DNA of 64,000 nt from Allacma fusca (Eukaryota > Arthropoda > Collembola > Symphypleona > Sminthuridae), in NCBI GenBank assembly GCA_947179485.1, contig OX359247.1:65275001-65339000 (forward strand). The letters are read 5' to 3'. A program made the translations under genes and the position numbers. How positions within the stretch are numbered: the stretch's first letter is position 1; each line of letters opens with the position of its first letter. Shown piece after piece: positions 24,560 through 36,225 of the stretch. The notes beneath the pieces were generated by a model. The model saw only the letters and a list, made by a program, of their open reading frames with translations, did not search any database and was not told the origin of the DNA.

Positions 24560-25135
24560 CTGCAATTGTCAACATTCAAGATGGCCCTGGACGACAACAA
24601 CAGTTCCGCGCGCTCTTGGACAACGGTTCAAAGCGCTCCTTCATCACCAAGTCATGCGTCCAGCTTTTAGGGCTTCCTCGTGAACGGTCTTCAGTCGACA
24701 TTTATGGCGTAGGTGGCTCAGTGTCCATGACCGCTCGTGGCAACGTCAGGTTAAATGTCTCTGCGTGTGTCCGTCCCAACTACTCACTTTCGGTAGATGC
24801 TTTAGTTATTCGACAAATTACCGGGGACACGCCATCATTCCATACTGCAAGTACTATTTAGTCCCACATAACTAATCTCAACCTTGCTGACCCATCGTTC
24901 TGAGTTCCCATCCGTATTGATATTTTGCTTGGAGCATATGTCTACTGCGAACTAATTCAAAATGGGCAACGCAAGGGTCCCAGAGGTACTCCAACCGCGT
25001 TCAATACCCTCTTGGGATGGATTCTCTTGGGCCCCACAACCATATCCAACAGTTCCCGAGTGAGTAGCTTAATTGTTCAAGAATCTCTCGACTCCAAACT
25101 TGAAAGGTTTTGGGGAACTGGAGCAAGTACCAATT
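24560..25135 (+). pseudogene. BEL/Pao A17-type protease remnant
   Basis: After the zinc knuckles the sequence reads RALLDNGSKRSFITKSC, with the ALLDNGS active-site strand of retroviral-type aspartic proteases. QLLGLPRE and the VGGS loop follow. Stops interrupt it (TAG at 24859-24861 and a TGA near 24900). It resumes as ILLGAYVYCELI and GPRGTPTAFNTLLGWILLGP, the C-terminal signature of BEL/Pao proteases before the RT. In a live element this releases the polyprotein products; here the frame is broken. Confidence 0.75.
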
Positions 25136-25432
25136 CCCTCACTTCTCACTGCAAAGGAACAAATGTGCGAAGACACCTTCCGGTAAGCCCATAGTCGCGA
25201 GCCTTCGATGATCCAAAACCCTTCTCCCCATTGACAAGGACGAAGCAGTCGGAACGTTGGGTCTAAGGTGGCATACCGGTTTAGATTCCTTTAAGTACGC
25301 CGTACAACTCCCGAAGTCGACTGAGTCTTTGACCAAACTAAGACTCGTATCGGACCCAGCCTGTACAACCCATTCGGTTGGCTGGCACCAATCACGGTTA
25401 TACCTAAGGACGTAGCTCGTCACACATGGCAG
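25136..25432 (+). pseudogene. BEL/Pao reverse transcriptase, catalytic core deleted
   Basis: Only the entry (KLERFWGTG) and the region after the catalytic site survive. The latter is detectable in shifted frames as EAVGTLGLRWHTG, KYAVQLPK and VGWHQSR, corresponding to the VKTLGIQW and FDPLGWLAPV signatures of BEL elements. The palm with the YVDD-type box is absent, so a deletion of several hundred bases has removed the core near 25190-25210. Confidence 0.65.
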
Positions 25433-25978
25433 TTGAAGATTGATTGGGATTCCGAAGTTACTGAGTCCATTCGAAAAAAGTGGAACGAATTTCGGGATTC
25501 TCTTCCTCTAGTCCAGAACATGTATATTCCACAAAGCCTTACTCACCCAAAGGCCGTAACGCTCCAATTATGTTGCTTTGCCGATGCTTCTGAACGAGCT
25601 TACGCAGCCTGCCTTTACATTCGTTGCTTAACATCCGAGGGTGAAGTCGTTACCAACTTAGTGACTTTTAAGACCAAGATAGCCCCAGTCAGTCAACAAT
25701 CGCTACCAGGCCTGGAGCTGTGTGGAGCTCTTCTCTTAGTGGATCTCATGGAGTCATACAGGTCTTACTCTGGTTTGATCCTCAGCGAATTTCATGCATG
25801 GAGTGACTCACCTATCATCCTATATTGGCTCCAATCTCATCCTCGCCGTTGGACCAAATTTGTAGCTAACCGAGTTTCAGCGATTCAAGATTGTGGAATT
25901 CCTCTTTTGTGGCACCATGTCTCCAGTAAAATAACCCAGCTGATGCTGCATCCCGTGGCATCTCTACCCAGGAATTGA
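25433..25978 (+). pseudogene. BEL/Pao RNase H domain
   Basis: The longest surviving piece, about 180 codons, is open. It contains CFADASERAYAACLYI, LPGLELCGALLL and AWSDSPIILYWL, which supply the acidic residues (D, E, D) expected of the RNase H of this family. WTKFVANRVSAIQD follows. The frame ends at a TGA; the link to integrase is lost by a shift. RNase H would remove the RNA strand during reverse transcription. Confidence 0.75.
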
Positions 25979-26056
25979 CACAATTGGGAATTGGGAACCC
26001 AGGAATTGGTGGAACGGCCCATGGTTCATCCGAAACTCCCTGCCAACTGGTGAAGA

Positions 26057-27287
26057 ATGTCAGACGCACGTTCCAGAGAGAGGTCGGGAAGAAGAGCGAG
26101 TGACAGCGAAGGTTGCTCACACGGTTCCATGCCATCATTCATTTATCAGCAAATACTCTACTCTCTGAAATCTATGTCGAATGATGTTCGAAGGTCGTTT
26201 AACAAATTACGGTGTCTGGTAAACAAAAGGAATTACCACACTTCCCCAGAACTCCGTTACTTTTCGCTCACTCACCAAGAGGTTACTGAATCCCTACTCT
26301 TTGTGGTCAAAATTGTACAGAAAACGTCGTTCGTGGACGAGGTACGGTTACTTCAACGACGCCAGCCACTTCCGTCTAGCAACCGCATCGCCTCGCGTAC
26401 TCCGTACTTAGATTTTAGTGTGAAGCTACGAGTCGGAGGTCAAATTCAGCACGCCCTTGTCGCAACTGACCGAAAAACCCCCATGCTTCTACCCAGGCAC
26501 CATCGTTTGGTCACCCTTCTGATACGGGCCAAGAACCATCTTCAGCGATAATGGAACCTACTTGATCGGTGCCAACTGTAAGCTACTCGACATCTGTAAA
26601 GTCGCCCGAGCTATTTCTCAAGACGCCAAGGTTCACCGCCACCTGACTGATGAAGGAATTACATGAAGGTTCAACCTGGCAGGCACTCCTCATTTCGGTG
26701 GATTATGGGAGGCTGGGGTAAGCTCCATGAAAGTTCATCTTAACCGAGTAGTAGGGGATCTCACTTTGGACTTTGAACAAATGACTACTATCCTTACCCA
26801 AGTCGAGGCATGTCTCAACAGCCGCCCACTCTGCCAGATGTTCACAGATCCAACTGATCTGTCAGTACTAATCCCTTCACACTTCCTGATTGGAGAAGTA
26901 GCAACAACAATTCCCGATGAGGACTATCTTGACGTGCTAATGAACAGATTATCTCGGTGGCAGCTGTGTCAAAGGATTTTACAACATTTTAGGAAGAGAT
27001 GGTCCTCGGAGTATCTCTCCCGACTTCAACAGCGTCCCAAGTAGTTGGGTCCCAAGGCCAACGTCCAGGTTAATGATCTTGTGCTAGTGAAGGAAGACCA
27101 GAGATTCCCTCTCCAGTGGAGACTAGCTCGCATCCAGGAAGTGCACCCGGGACCGGACGGTCTAGTGCGGGTCGTGACATTACGTCTCTCTGAAGGAATT
27201 TTCAAACGACCCATACATAGAATCTGTCCCTTGCCAATCAATCATACTGAAACCGAGGATGCTGCCACAGAAGACTGGAGTTATTGA
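26057..27287 (+). pseudogene. BEL/Pao integrase remnant
   Basis: An N-terminal piece reads KLRVGGQIQHALV and LLPRHHRLVTLLI, the entry to the zinc-binding region. A deletion near 26540 joins it to IFSDNGTYLIGANCKLL (the second catalytic D) in another frame. Then come HFGGLWEAG and VEACLNSRPL (the catalytic E) and SVLIPSHFLIGE. A TAG at 27042-27044 precedes the chromo-like C-terminal part (VNDLVLVKED, LQWRLARIQEVHPG). The first catalytic D and most of the zinc finger are missing, so it is inactive. Confidence 0.78.
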
Positions 27288-27865
27288 TAAGCCTACGGCA
27301 CCTGATTCAGTTGATAGTAAAAGTATTAATTCAAACAAAACCTGTGATGTTTTTTGGTGGGTAGAATGTTCAGGCCAAAACATAGATTATTTATGTAAAA
27401 GTAAATTTCTCAATTGCAATGGCTTTTCCTGTTGTCTCTGCTTCTCTGTGTGGAAGTATTTATCTCTTTATTTAAATTAGGTAAATGAGTGGTTCATTGC
27501 GTCAAGCCACTTATCATTCCAGGCCAAGATATTTTTGGAATGACCCTTACCTTTCCAGAATGTTCTCTTTTCTCATTTTCATCTAAGTAAACTTGTGCAT
27601 AAATAAAAACCTCACTCCCAATCAGAAACCACATCTGAAACCATCTCCAGAGTCACTGCCAGTTCTTGTTGCATTTGAACCCATAGTTAAATCCAGCACT
27701 CTAACCTTTCCCTGACTTCTCTAACTGCAGTTAGCTCACGTAGCCTACTTCCACTGACGAAGCAAGGTAGTGAGAGTTTCTGTAGTGAAACATAAGTCGC
27801 ATAACTCATCTCACGCATAACCTTCCCATCTCTACTGGCATTACACCCGGAGTAGCAAAGCTACA

Positions 27866-30800
27866 GGGACAATTGTTTTATCGCTTTCCTCGGTAGAAGC
27901 TCTACCGCTAGTTCAAAAATCATGGAAAAGGAGCGATTTAAATTATTTTGGTCAAATATAAGAGGTCAAAATCAGAAAACTAATTATATAATTTGAAAAT
28001 ATTTCCAAAACAATCCTGACTTTACTGTACTTCTTTGACTGTTGTATCGAATTTCTGGGCAAGCGGTTTGAAACAGTTTTTTATAATAATAATTAATATA
28101 ATAATTTTGAATAGTCTGGAATTACTTTTAAAGCGTGGGGGAATTTCATATGTTTTACCACCTCCCCTAATGTTAGATATATACCATACAATAAATAACA
28201 TGGATTATCATCACATTTCGAGAATACTGTGGTACATTTTATTCGATGAAAGAGGTAGTTGGAAAATACACATACTTTACAAGGAAAGGCGCCTCTTTAC
28301 AATATTTTAATACATTCTGCCCAAACACTGCTCATCGTCCCGATAATCGTGGCCCAAATGACTATAAAATAGTCTAGTGAACATTCAAGAGGATTTCTCA
28401 CTTTTATAATAAAGCCTCCCCTGGAAAAGATGACATGTTGTTCTTTCCTGCCACAGCGTACAAGATGTAAATAACACTTAAGAGGATATTGGATTAGGGA
28501 ATATCAGGATATCATCAGGAGGGTAAAGACAGACCTCAGGGAGAAAAGTCCATAAAAGTTGTCAAAATCTACTTTTTCTGATGCTTTTTTCCTTGGAAGT
28601 AAAAAGTAACGGAGTTTAAAGGTTACATGGTTACACGAGAATGAAGCCAAGGGAGAGAGAAAAGTTGTGAGTACATATCAGCCTTCCCTTTGACTTACTC
28701 AGTGTGTTCGCGTTTGTGTGTGCGGGATACTGTAAACTTGTGTAATAGAGTCAATATACTTGTCAAAGAGATTAAGATGAATGTTGTCACATCTCTGCGA
28801 ATAGACTCTCCATCCACCCTTCCTTTCACAAGTATTCAAATCTAATCATCCTCAAAAACTCTGCAAGATTGTCACACAGACCAGGCCAGAAAGCAAGAAC
28901 GGATGTGATGATTTGAATTGTAGGTTAATTTTTTTAAGACTTCCAAAATTTCAAATCATTAACTATATTGAAATTTAATAAACTGAATGTAGAGTTTCGT
29001 TTAGGTCAAACTAACAATTATTATTTTTTGTCGTGCGTTTTAAACCTTCACAAATCCAATCCCTGCCAGCCACGACAGCAATCATACAGATTGGAGTATT
29101 AAGTAAATTACAGTGGAAATATGAGTTTGGAGAGGCCACATGGGTGACAATAAAAAGTGGTAAACTCCTCCGCCTAAGAATATTTTATTTCATGGCGAAA
29201 AATATCAAGAAATCTGAAAGTCACACTGGCTAGCCAAAAATCTCCAAGTTCAATTCGTATAAGTACATTCATACATGGAATATATGTATATACATGTGTA
29301 AACAGAGGAACACAAGCAAATGTCCTCCATCGCTTTCACAATTTTCTTCCTTGAGATGGAAGAAAAATATATTCCTAACCGAATTCGACTGCGCTTCTAC
29401 ATATGTATACTTAAAGTATCTAAAGCACAAGCGTATAAGGTGTGTTTGGGTTAGTACTTACATTATCATATCTCGAAGAGAGAATCTCAGCAGACTCGTA
29501 AAAAATGAAAAATGACAGTTGCTTTCCCTCTCCATATCAACCTTTGTAGACATACTAATATGTAGATACAATCTATGAGTATATTTTACAAAACTTGGTA
29601 TATGTGTATGTACTTAACACACACATAACCTACACATTATAATATATATATAGGTACCTCTGCATTTCTTATAATAATACTGTGAAAATGCATGGAGAAA
29701 TAGTATATTTTTGTCTGCGAGAAATCCACCAGTTTATAGCCATCTTTGGATTGGATAAGACGAATAATGGTTATAGGCTGCCCTTCTTTAGCATGCCAAT
29801 GTACACTGCATTTTATATTTTCGGTAATACAAAGTTTTAACCATAATCTTTCTAATTAAAAAAAAAATAGAAAAAATTCTATCGTCAAATTGACGCTGGG
29901 CCGAAAACAGTTAATTTATTTTCAACAGAGTGAACAATGAACAAATAATTTCAAGACTAAAGGTTAATGATAATTTGTAGATAGCGTACATAATGTAGGG
30001 GCTGATGGCCGGCCATTCACGCAGATATCTGGGCCTAGTGTACATAAATGACAAAATTGAATCAGCTTCTCACATAGAACTTGGATTTTTCAGAGTACTG
30101 TTTTTACAAATTTGTTTAGCAAAACATATTAAAAGAGAAAATGTCATGGTGATGCTCAGGCACTGAGCGACATTTTGAACGACGTCGCTTATTCAAAATT
30201 ACTTAATCCTCTCTTAACCATTACTATTGAATTGGCATGATCGATTTCTTATGTATGTATTCACGTGTTTACGTTTTCTAAGGTCTGACGATACCGTGTA
30301 CTGAAGCACACTATGTCACAACTTATGTGACTTGAGCTAACACTAATGGACCTAACACTAACACCCTGCACACATTTACATACATAACTCATTATCCTTA
30401 ATATACAGTTTATTTTCAATTCGGATTTTCAACAGAACTATTTTATTCTTTCGGAAGCATGTGGCAGGTCTGAAAATACAGTCCACATTTTGAACTTGAA
30501 CGGACGAATCGAGGATTGCTTATGAAAAATCGACTTGTGTGTTTGTGTGGAGAAAAGGTAATTTTGAGGGTTTATTTTCAACATGCCATGAAATGAGGAA
30601 TAAATTGCAGGCTTCATTCCCTCCCATAACAGTTTGTCCGTAACCAAATATAGAGTGGAGGGTTGTGAAGGGACTTGCACCCTCAGTCCAATTTTATTCT
30701 AGTAATTTGTGATTCTCAGCAGCAGCGACAATAAAATCCTCGAAGGGTGAGAACGAAATGAAAGTAGGAGAGAAAGAAAATACGTAAGAAGAGAGAGAAT

Positions 30801-32734
30801 CCTAAAAAGAAAGCTCTCCTAAATATACTGACCCCAGAAAAATATCTTTTTTACCTCCCCTCTTTTGGCTCTAACCCCAGGAGAGTTTTTCACTAAAAAA
30901 TTCAAAATTTAAACCCAACAGTCTCCAAGACCTTATCACGAACTATCCCGAATATGCAAAGATTATTACCCGCAGTCTCCAGTTTCAAGATATATGCTAT
31001 ACTATACACTGTAGTAGTAAATTCTATGCTGTACTAGTAAGTAATGACATAAAAACGTTACAATAGATACACAGACCTGACTTTGTGAACACGAGCCAGC
31101 GATAAGCCTTGAAAGCTGTGTACTGGGCCTGAATACGCATGTGATTATTGAGAAGCGATGAAATGAGACAGCGGAAGTTGGACGAAAGAGAGGGGAGACA
31201 AGGCCATGAAAAATGCTTCCTCCCAAAATCCTATAACCTTGACAACAATATGAAAATCCTTACGCATAATGCGTAAATAATTGAATGGGACGGCGGGACC
31301 ATGTGAATCTAACCGAAGGACTTACAGTCTCTCGTCTCTCTGTGTTGTATCCGTGTGTAGACATAGAAATTCGCGTACCTTCCTCTTAGGCCAAGCTAGA
31401 CCTTTTCATATCTTTCCTATACAAATAGTAATGCATAGTGTACCTATAGGAAATCTCACATAAATGTGTGTGTATGCAACACAATAGACGGGGATTCAAA
31501 GAATGTTCGTGTGTCAGTGCTTTTTCATATTTTCCCCTCTCGGACCCCTGTGAATACTTTTGCTTCCTTGACAGGAATGACAACAAGAAAATGCAATTGC
31601 CATATTTTATCCAATTTCCAGATTTATCTTTTTTTCAAGAATAGTCTTTGAATTTATAATTTTACATTTTTTCTTCCTCTCCTTCTTTTTAACACCTTCT
31701 TTTGACTTCAACTCGCACTTCACGTTGAACTGGAGGGGAGTTGTCTATTTCTATTTCAGCAGGACAAAATCGGAAGTGCATTTCTAAAAGAATTTTTAAA
31801 TTCAATTTGAAAGGTATCGTGTGAGTTCCGAATGGCTCAAGTTCAGCACCGACTTCATAGGACTCCATACTTACATGCATGAATACATGGTGCACTCCCA
31901 CTGTATGAGCGCTCAAAACAAGTAAAATATTACTCTTATTGATTTGTTCTTTTAAGAAAAAATATTAATATAGTCTCTCTCCAGTTTCTCTAAGTAAACT
32001 TGATCATTGTTAAGAATTTACACGGGCTCTGCTATTTAAAGCCAGATAATTTTTAGTTTACACAACATGAAGTTTCATATTGCAACGTGTTCATGCTTAC
32101 GGGTCCAATCAGCATTATTGCCACACTTTTCAAAGTTTTTTTTAGAGGTTAACACAATTGACAAGTTCTAAGACTGACCAAATTTTCATTTGGGAAAATC
32201 CGTGACCTCAGTACATGTAGCAGGGGTCACTTCATTTCATATCGTCAGTAAGTGCTTACAAAATCCATGTTGTGTTCAGCCTGACGAATTCAGATTATGT
32301 TTTTCGGTCCTATTTGTATGGAAATGTACTGGGCCGTTTCAAATTCAATCTCCAAAGTTCTGTTATTCCTATCCGGGGCCTAATCTCTAAATTGACCTTT
32401 TACCTGATTGACACTGGCGAATTATGTTATATTTCCCTGTTAATTGGAGCCAGAAAAAGTAACGGCAAATTCTTGAAGAGAATTTCCTCAAAATATCTTC
32501 TTTCATCAGTCTCATTTTCAGCTTAGAGTCTCACGCTTACTTCCAGCACACATATTTTACTTCCTTCCGTTGTATTTTCTGGGATATTATTTAAATAAAT
32601 TTAAGGTATTTTTGTAATAGTGTAATGCATGGTGAAAATCCACATTTTTTAAATTGTTCAAGCATTTCAAAAACGTGGTCCAATAATCCAAAACCAAAAA
32701 ATTCAAACGAAATGCATTTTGGTCCTTCCTTGGA
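27866..32734. other. Long stretch without a recognisable gene
   Basis: AT-rich intergenic or intronic DNA with short non-conserved ORFs, many TATGTACATATG-type words and purine or pyrimidine runs. I could not identify exons, RNA genes or transposon ends. Confidence 0.4.
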
Positions 32735-32779
32735 GTGTTCTCTACCAGAAAGGTAGGTATTGGAACTCTGCCATGTATA

Positions 32780-32965
32780 GAAGTGGTCGTCATGGGAACG
32801 GGTGACACCCGGGTACATGGGAACAGGTACGGGAGAAATATTTTGTTCCCAACCAGTTTTGGTACGGGAGCAGGAACTTTCTCAAGCGGATCCGACCCCT
32901 GGGAACAGGAACAAAAGGATCTTCATTTTGTCCCCGTTCCCATGGGAACAGGTATAGCCTGCGCA
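32780..32965. repeat. GGGAAC-rich segment, possible hAT-type remnant
   Basis: CATGGGAACGGG, ATGGGAACAGGTACGGG, GGGAACAGGAAC and GTTCCCATGGGAACAGGT occur within 190 bp in both orientations. This resembles the subterminal arrays of the hAT elements elsewhere in the window. I could not find a matching TIR or 8-bp duplication. Confidence 0.35.
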
Positions 32966-33664
32966 TGATCCCAGCTGTTGTACCCAGATCCGAGTGGTTA
33001 CTTTTACCGTCTCCTAAAAACACACTCAAAATTGACCTTGTAAGACACACTAAGCCAATTCCATTCTTTTTGTCCTGCAATTTCTACATGCAATAGTAGA
33101 TCATTGGCCTTAAAGACAATAATATTAGAACTCCTGTTTCAGTATAATTGCGATATTTTCGACCGTAGTTCTGCAATGTAATCGAAAAAAATATTAAAAT
33201 AATAATTATTTTAACAAATATACTAACAAATTAAAAAAAAAGATTTTCAAAAAGAATTTTCAGAATTTTTAATTAGGGTTGAAAAAGCTTGAAACGAAAT
33301 ACATAGCTCATTTTAGGCAATCTTATAAGGCTCAGAATCTACACAAATGGCTTGCCACGATGCTGAATCACTGTTTTCAGAACTTCGGTAACATTGATAT
33401 CCCCGTCCGAAATGTTAATTTGATTCGGCTTAATGCCACTTTTTTGTTTGTTTGTGGAATTGTAAGGGGCCAAGAACAGCAGGACGGATTACCTGTATAC
33501 ATGCAGAAGTGTGGAAAATACATGAAATTTACAATTGAAATACAAAATTAAAATAATTACATTTCCAGAAAAGTTGAAATACAAACACAAAATACAGTAC
33601 AAATATCAGGTGTAACTTAGTTAAGATAAAAAATAAAATACAAATATCCGGAGTCATATGGGCA

Positions 33665-35438
33665 CAGTGCTCGGCACGGGTATGGGTAATACTCGGGTAA
33701 ACGGGTATGGGTACGGGTATGGGTACTACCCGGGTACGGATTTTGTGTACCCGAACAATTCCGGGTACTACCCGGGTACACTTTGGTCGGCTCAAAATTT
33801 CGGGTACGGATACGGGTATGGGTACGGGTACAAGGATTTCAAAATGGGTATATACCCACCGGGTAAGGGTATAATGGTGTCATTTACCCGTACCCGCGAC
33901 CATTGTACCCGAGTATTTGGATATGTCGAGATCTGAGACATTTTGATGAATTTTATGAAAATAATGGAACTTCCGTCGGAAAATTCTGTCGGTATTTTTA
34001 GTAATTCTGAATACATATAGCTTATTGTTAATACCCTTTTAACCTTACAACATGCAGTAGCTGTATTTCAGACTGTGTCGCTAACATATATATTTATATC
34101 TATAATATATATTTTTATGGAAACATGTTTTAGGAAGAATAATTAATAAACAGACGAGGAATAATATCAAAATAGAAGTGGAGAATAGGATTCAACGAAA
34201 TTTTATACAAAACGTCTTCATAATGTAGTAATTTGTTACTAATTGCATAAATAGTCTGATTGACACGTATGCACATGATACTTCATTAGCCACAATGAAT
34301 ACAATTAAAAAATTAGAGTTCCGATGAGTTGGATGGCAAGATATTTTTTGTCATTGGTAGTTGATTAGGAAAAGGCGGATATTTGTAACAAGATATTAAT
34401 GAGTTACATGTACACAGAGCTACTGAGATGAGAAAATTAATGTAAAAGGCCGAATAAATCAAGAAGTAAAAAATCGAGTCGCCAAGTCCCAAGCCAAAAA
34501 TGCATGTACTGTAAAGGATTTTATCATTTACTAGTTGCTATGGTTATGGGCTTGGTAGTGATGGCTGTTACCACTACCCAAGCGGAGTAGCTACACCAGA
34601 GCTAGTCATTCAATATGATTGGCTTAGTCTGGTGTGTATTTAGATTTAATTTATGATTTAATGATTTGGATCTCGGGACGAAAGAAAACCGGCAGATTCT
34701 TTCTGACCTCTGAGATTCGCAGACGTATGAGTGAATCGCGGCCTCTGAGATTCTCAGTAGCCGTTTTCCATTTAAAGGTTACTAACGGTTTCTGATTGTT
34801 TACAGGTCTAGTTTGCTTTAGCAGTGTGCTTTAGCTTATTCCTCTCAATTAGCCAATCATATTGAATGACTAGCTCTGGTGTAGCTACTCCGCTTGGGTA
34901 GTGATAACAGCCATCACTACCAAGCCCATAACCATAGCAACTAGTAAATGATAAAATCCTTTACAGTACATATGGACTGGGTGCTATAAAATACTTCGCC
35001 CATCAGCCCATAAACAATCAAATGGGGATAATTTTACTTCTAATCAAAAACGCTTATAGTTTTCTACTCTTCAATAAAAATATATAATGTCAAATACCTC
35101 TCTACCTAGTCAAAATTACCCACTCAGGTGTCATACATTATTACATATAACGTACTATACATTACATTAAAACAAATCTGGATAAAGTACCAGGGTACGA
35201 GTACGGGTACGACACTGAGATACCCGAGTATGGGTACAATTTTCGAGTCTTTTCGGGTATGGGTACAATACGGGTACAGGTACATGGATTGAGATAACAT
35301 TGCGGGTACGGGTACGAAAAATTTGTACCCGGATACTCGGGTATGGGTACGGGTATAGATACCAGTTATTGAAATACCCGCACTTCGGGTACGGATACGG
35401 GTACGGGTACCGATTTTTCGTACCCGTGCCGAGCACTG
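33665..35438. mobile_element. hAT-type element, GGGTAC family, complete copy
   Basis: Perfect 18-bp TIR: CAGTGCTCGGCACGGGTA at the left and its exact complement at the right. The 8-bp target duplication TATGGGCA is perfect (33657-33664 and 35439-35446). GGGTAC, GGGTAT and their complements fill about 250 bp inside each end. The element is 1774 bp, of which 460 bp are a later insertion and its duplication. No transposase is encoded, so it would depend on a relative elsewhere. Overlapping short ORFs reading GYGYGY or PYPYPY are repeat artefacts. Confidence 0.95.
34510..34965. mobile_element. 456-bp long-TIR element with 4-bp GTAC duplication
   Basis: It starts TGTAAAGGATTTTATCATTT and ends with the complement. 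The arms (34510-34624 and 34851-34965) are 115 bp and differ at one base. GTAC is present on both sides (34506-34509 and 34966-34969) and once in the uninterrupted copy near 10131, which proves the insertion. TGT..ACA ends with a 4-bp duplication suggest a Ginger-like DDE group, but this is inference; Sola-type elements also make 4-bp duplications. There is no ORF of note. Confidence 0.92.
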
Positions 35439-36225
35439 TATGGGCAAGACACAAAATAAAATACTTTCCTTCCAGCAAAAAGGGGAAATATGAAATGAGA
35501 AAATCGTATTTGAAATACGAAATACACGTTGAAAATACTCTCAAATTACATATCTGAGATGCACCTAAAGTTTATTCTCTCAAAGTATTTTGTATAATTT
35601 GGCCAAATAATACTATATTTAAAAATTAATCAGCAAACGTAAGGTAACCGGCACTTTACAGTATTAGACTTTGAGTTGTGCATTTGTGTGTATTAAAGTA
35701 AATTAACATGACCCCAGGTACCGAATATTTTTCCTTAAAACAAATAATCTTATAACTCCTGGGTTATAGTCGCGTCACTAATATTGCTAACTGTATATGT
35801 AGTTCTCAGAATTTCGTTGAATTTTATGTATTTATCAGTAAGTTCTTCAAACCCGCCAAAAAAGTTTCAAATCCTGGTTTCAAAATGGTTTAAATTAGTG
35901 CTTTTACCTTTAAACTATTTATGTGAACATGCGTTAAAGACGACCTTAACAATTGCCAGTCATATATTTTAAAACTATATTTTGCATTTGAAATACGGGG
36001 TGGGTAAATTTTACAAGATAAATAAATACAAAATACTATCGTGTTCGTAATCTTCAAAATACGAAATACAAAATACAGTAGAGATGTTGGTGTTGGCAAC
36101 GTACGAATTACAAAATACCCTAAACAATTTATGGTTAGGAAAATACCAAATACAAAATACTAAATGTATGTCAAATACTATTTCAAATACAATATTTCAA
36201 AACATTTCACACCTCTGCATACATG

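Larger units (their letters stand above)
23884..27865 (+). mobile_element. BEL/Pao LTR retrotransposon relic
   Basis: The order zinc knuckle, A17-type aspartic protease, reverse transcriptase remnant, RNase H, integrase is that of BEL/Pao elements. The last 36 bp of the putative LTRs match between 23884-23919 and 27830-27865 (CTCTACTGGCATTACACCCG at the start of both). TGGTGCTGTCGAACCGG follows the first at 23923, where a primer binding site is expected. A right LTR of about 500 bp could start at TGTTCAGG (27367), after the purine-rich GGTGGGTAGAA. The coding part is about 3.3 kb, far shorter than a full element, and is broken by stops, frameshifts and deletions. It cannot be autonomous. Confidence 0.85.
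33504..36217. mobile_element. hAT-type element, AAATAC family, outermost of a nest
   Basis: The left end CAGAAGTGTGGAAAATAC and the right end, reverse-complemented CAGAGGTGTGAAATG, are hAT-like. They are flanked by TATACATG (33496-33503) and CATACATG (36218-36225), one mismatch. AAATAC/GTATTT words are dense next to both ends (33515-33650 and 35450-36200). The GGGTAC-family hAT at 33665-35438 is inserted near its left end. No transposase was recognised. Confidence 0.75.

Noticed and set aside
27259..27480. 73-codon ORF after the integrase remnant
   Set aside because: It overlaps the end of the BEL/Pao coding region and enters the putative LTR; no domain was found.
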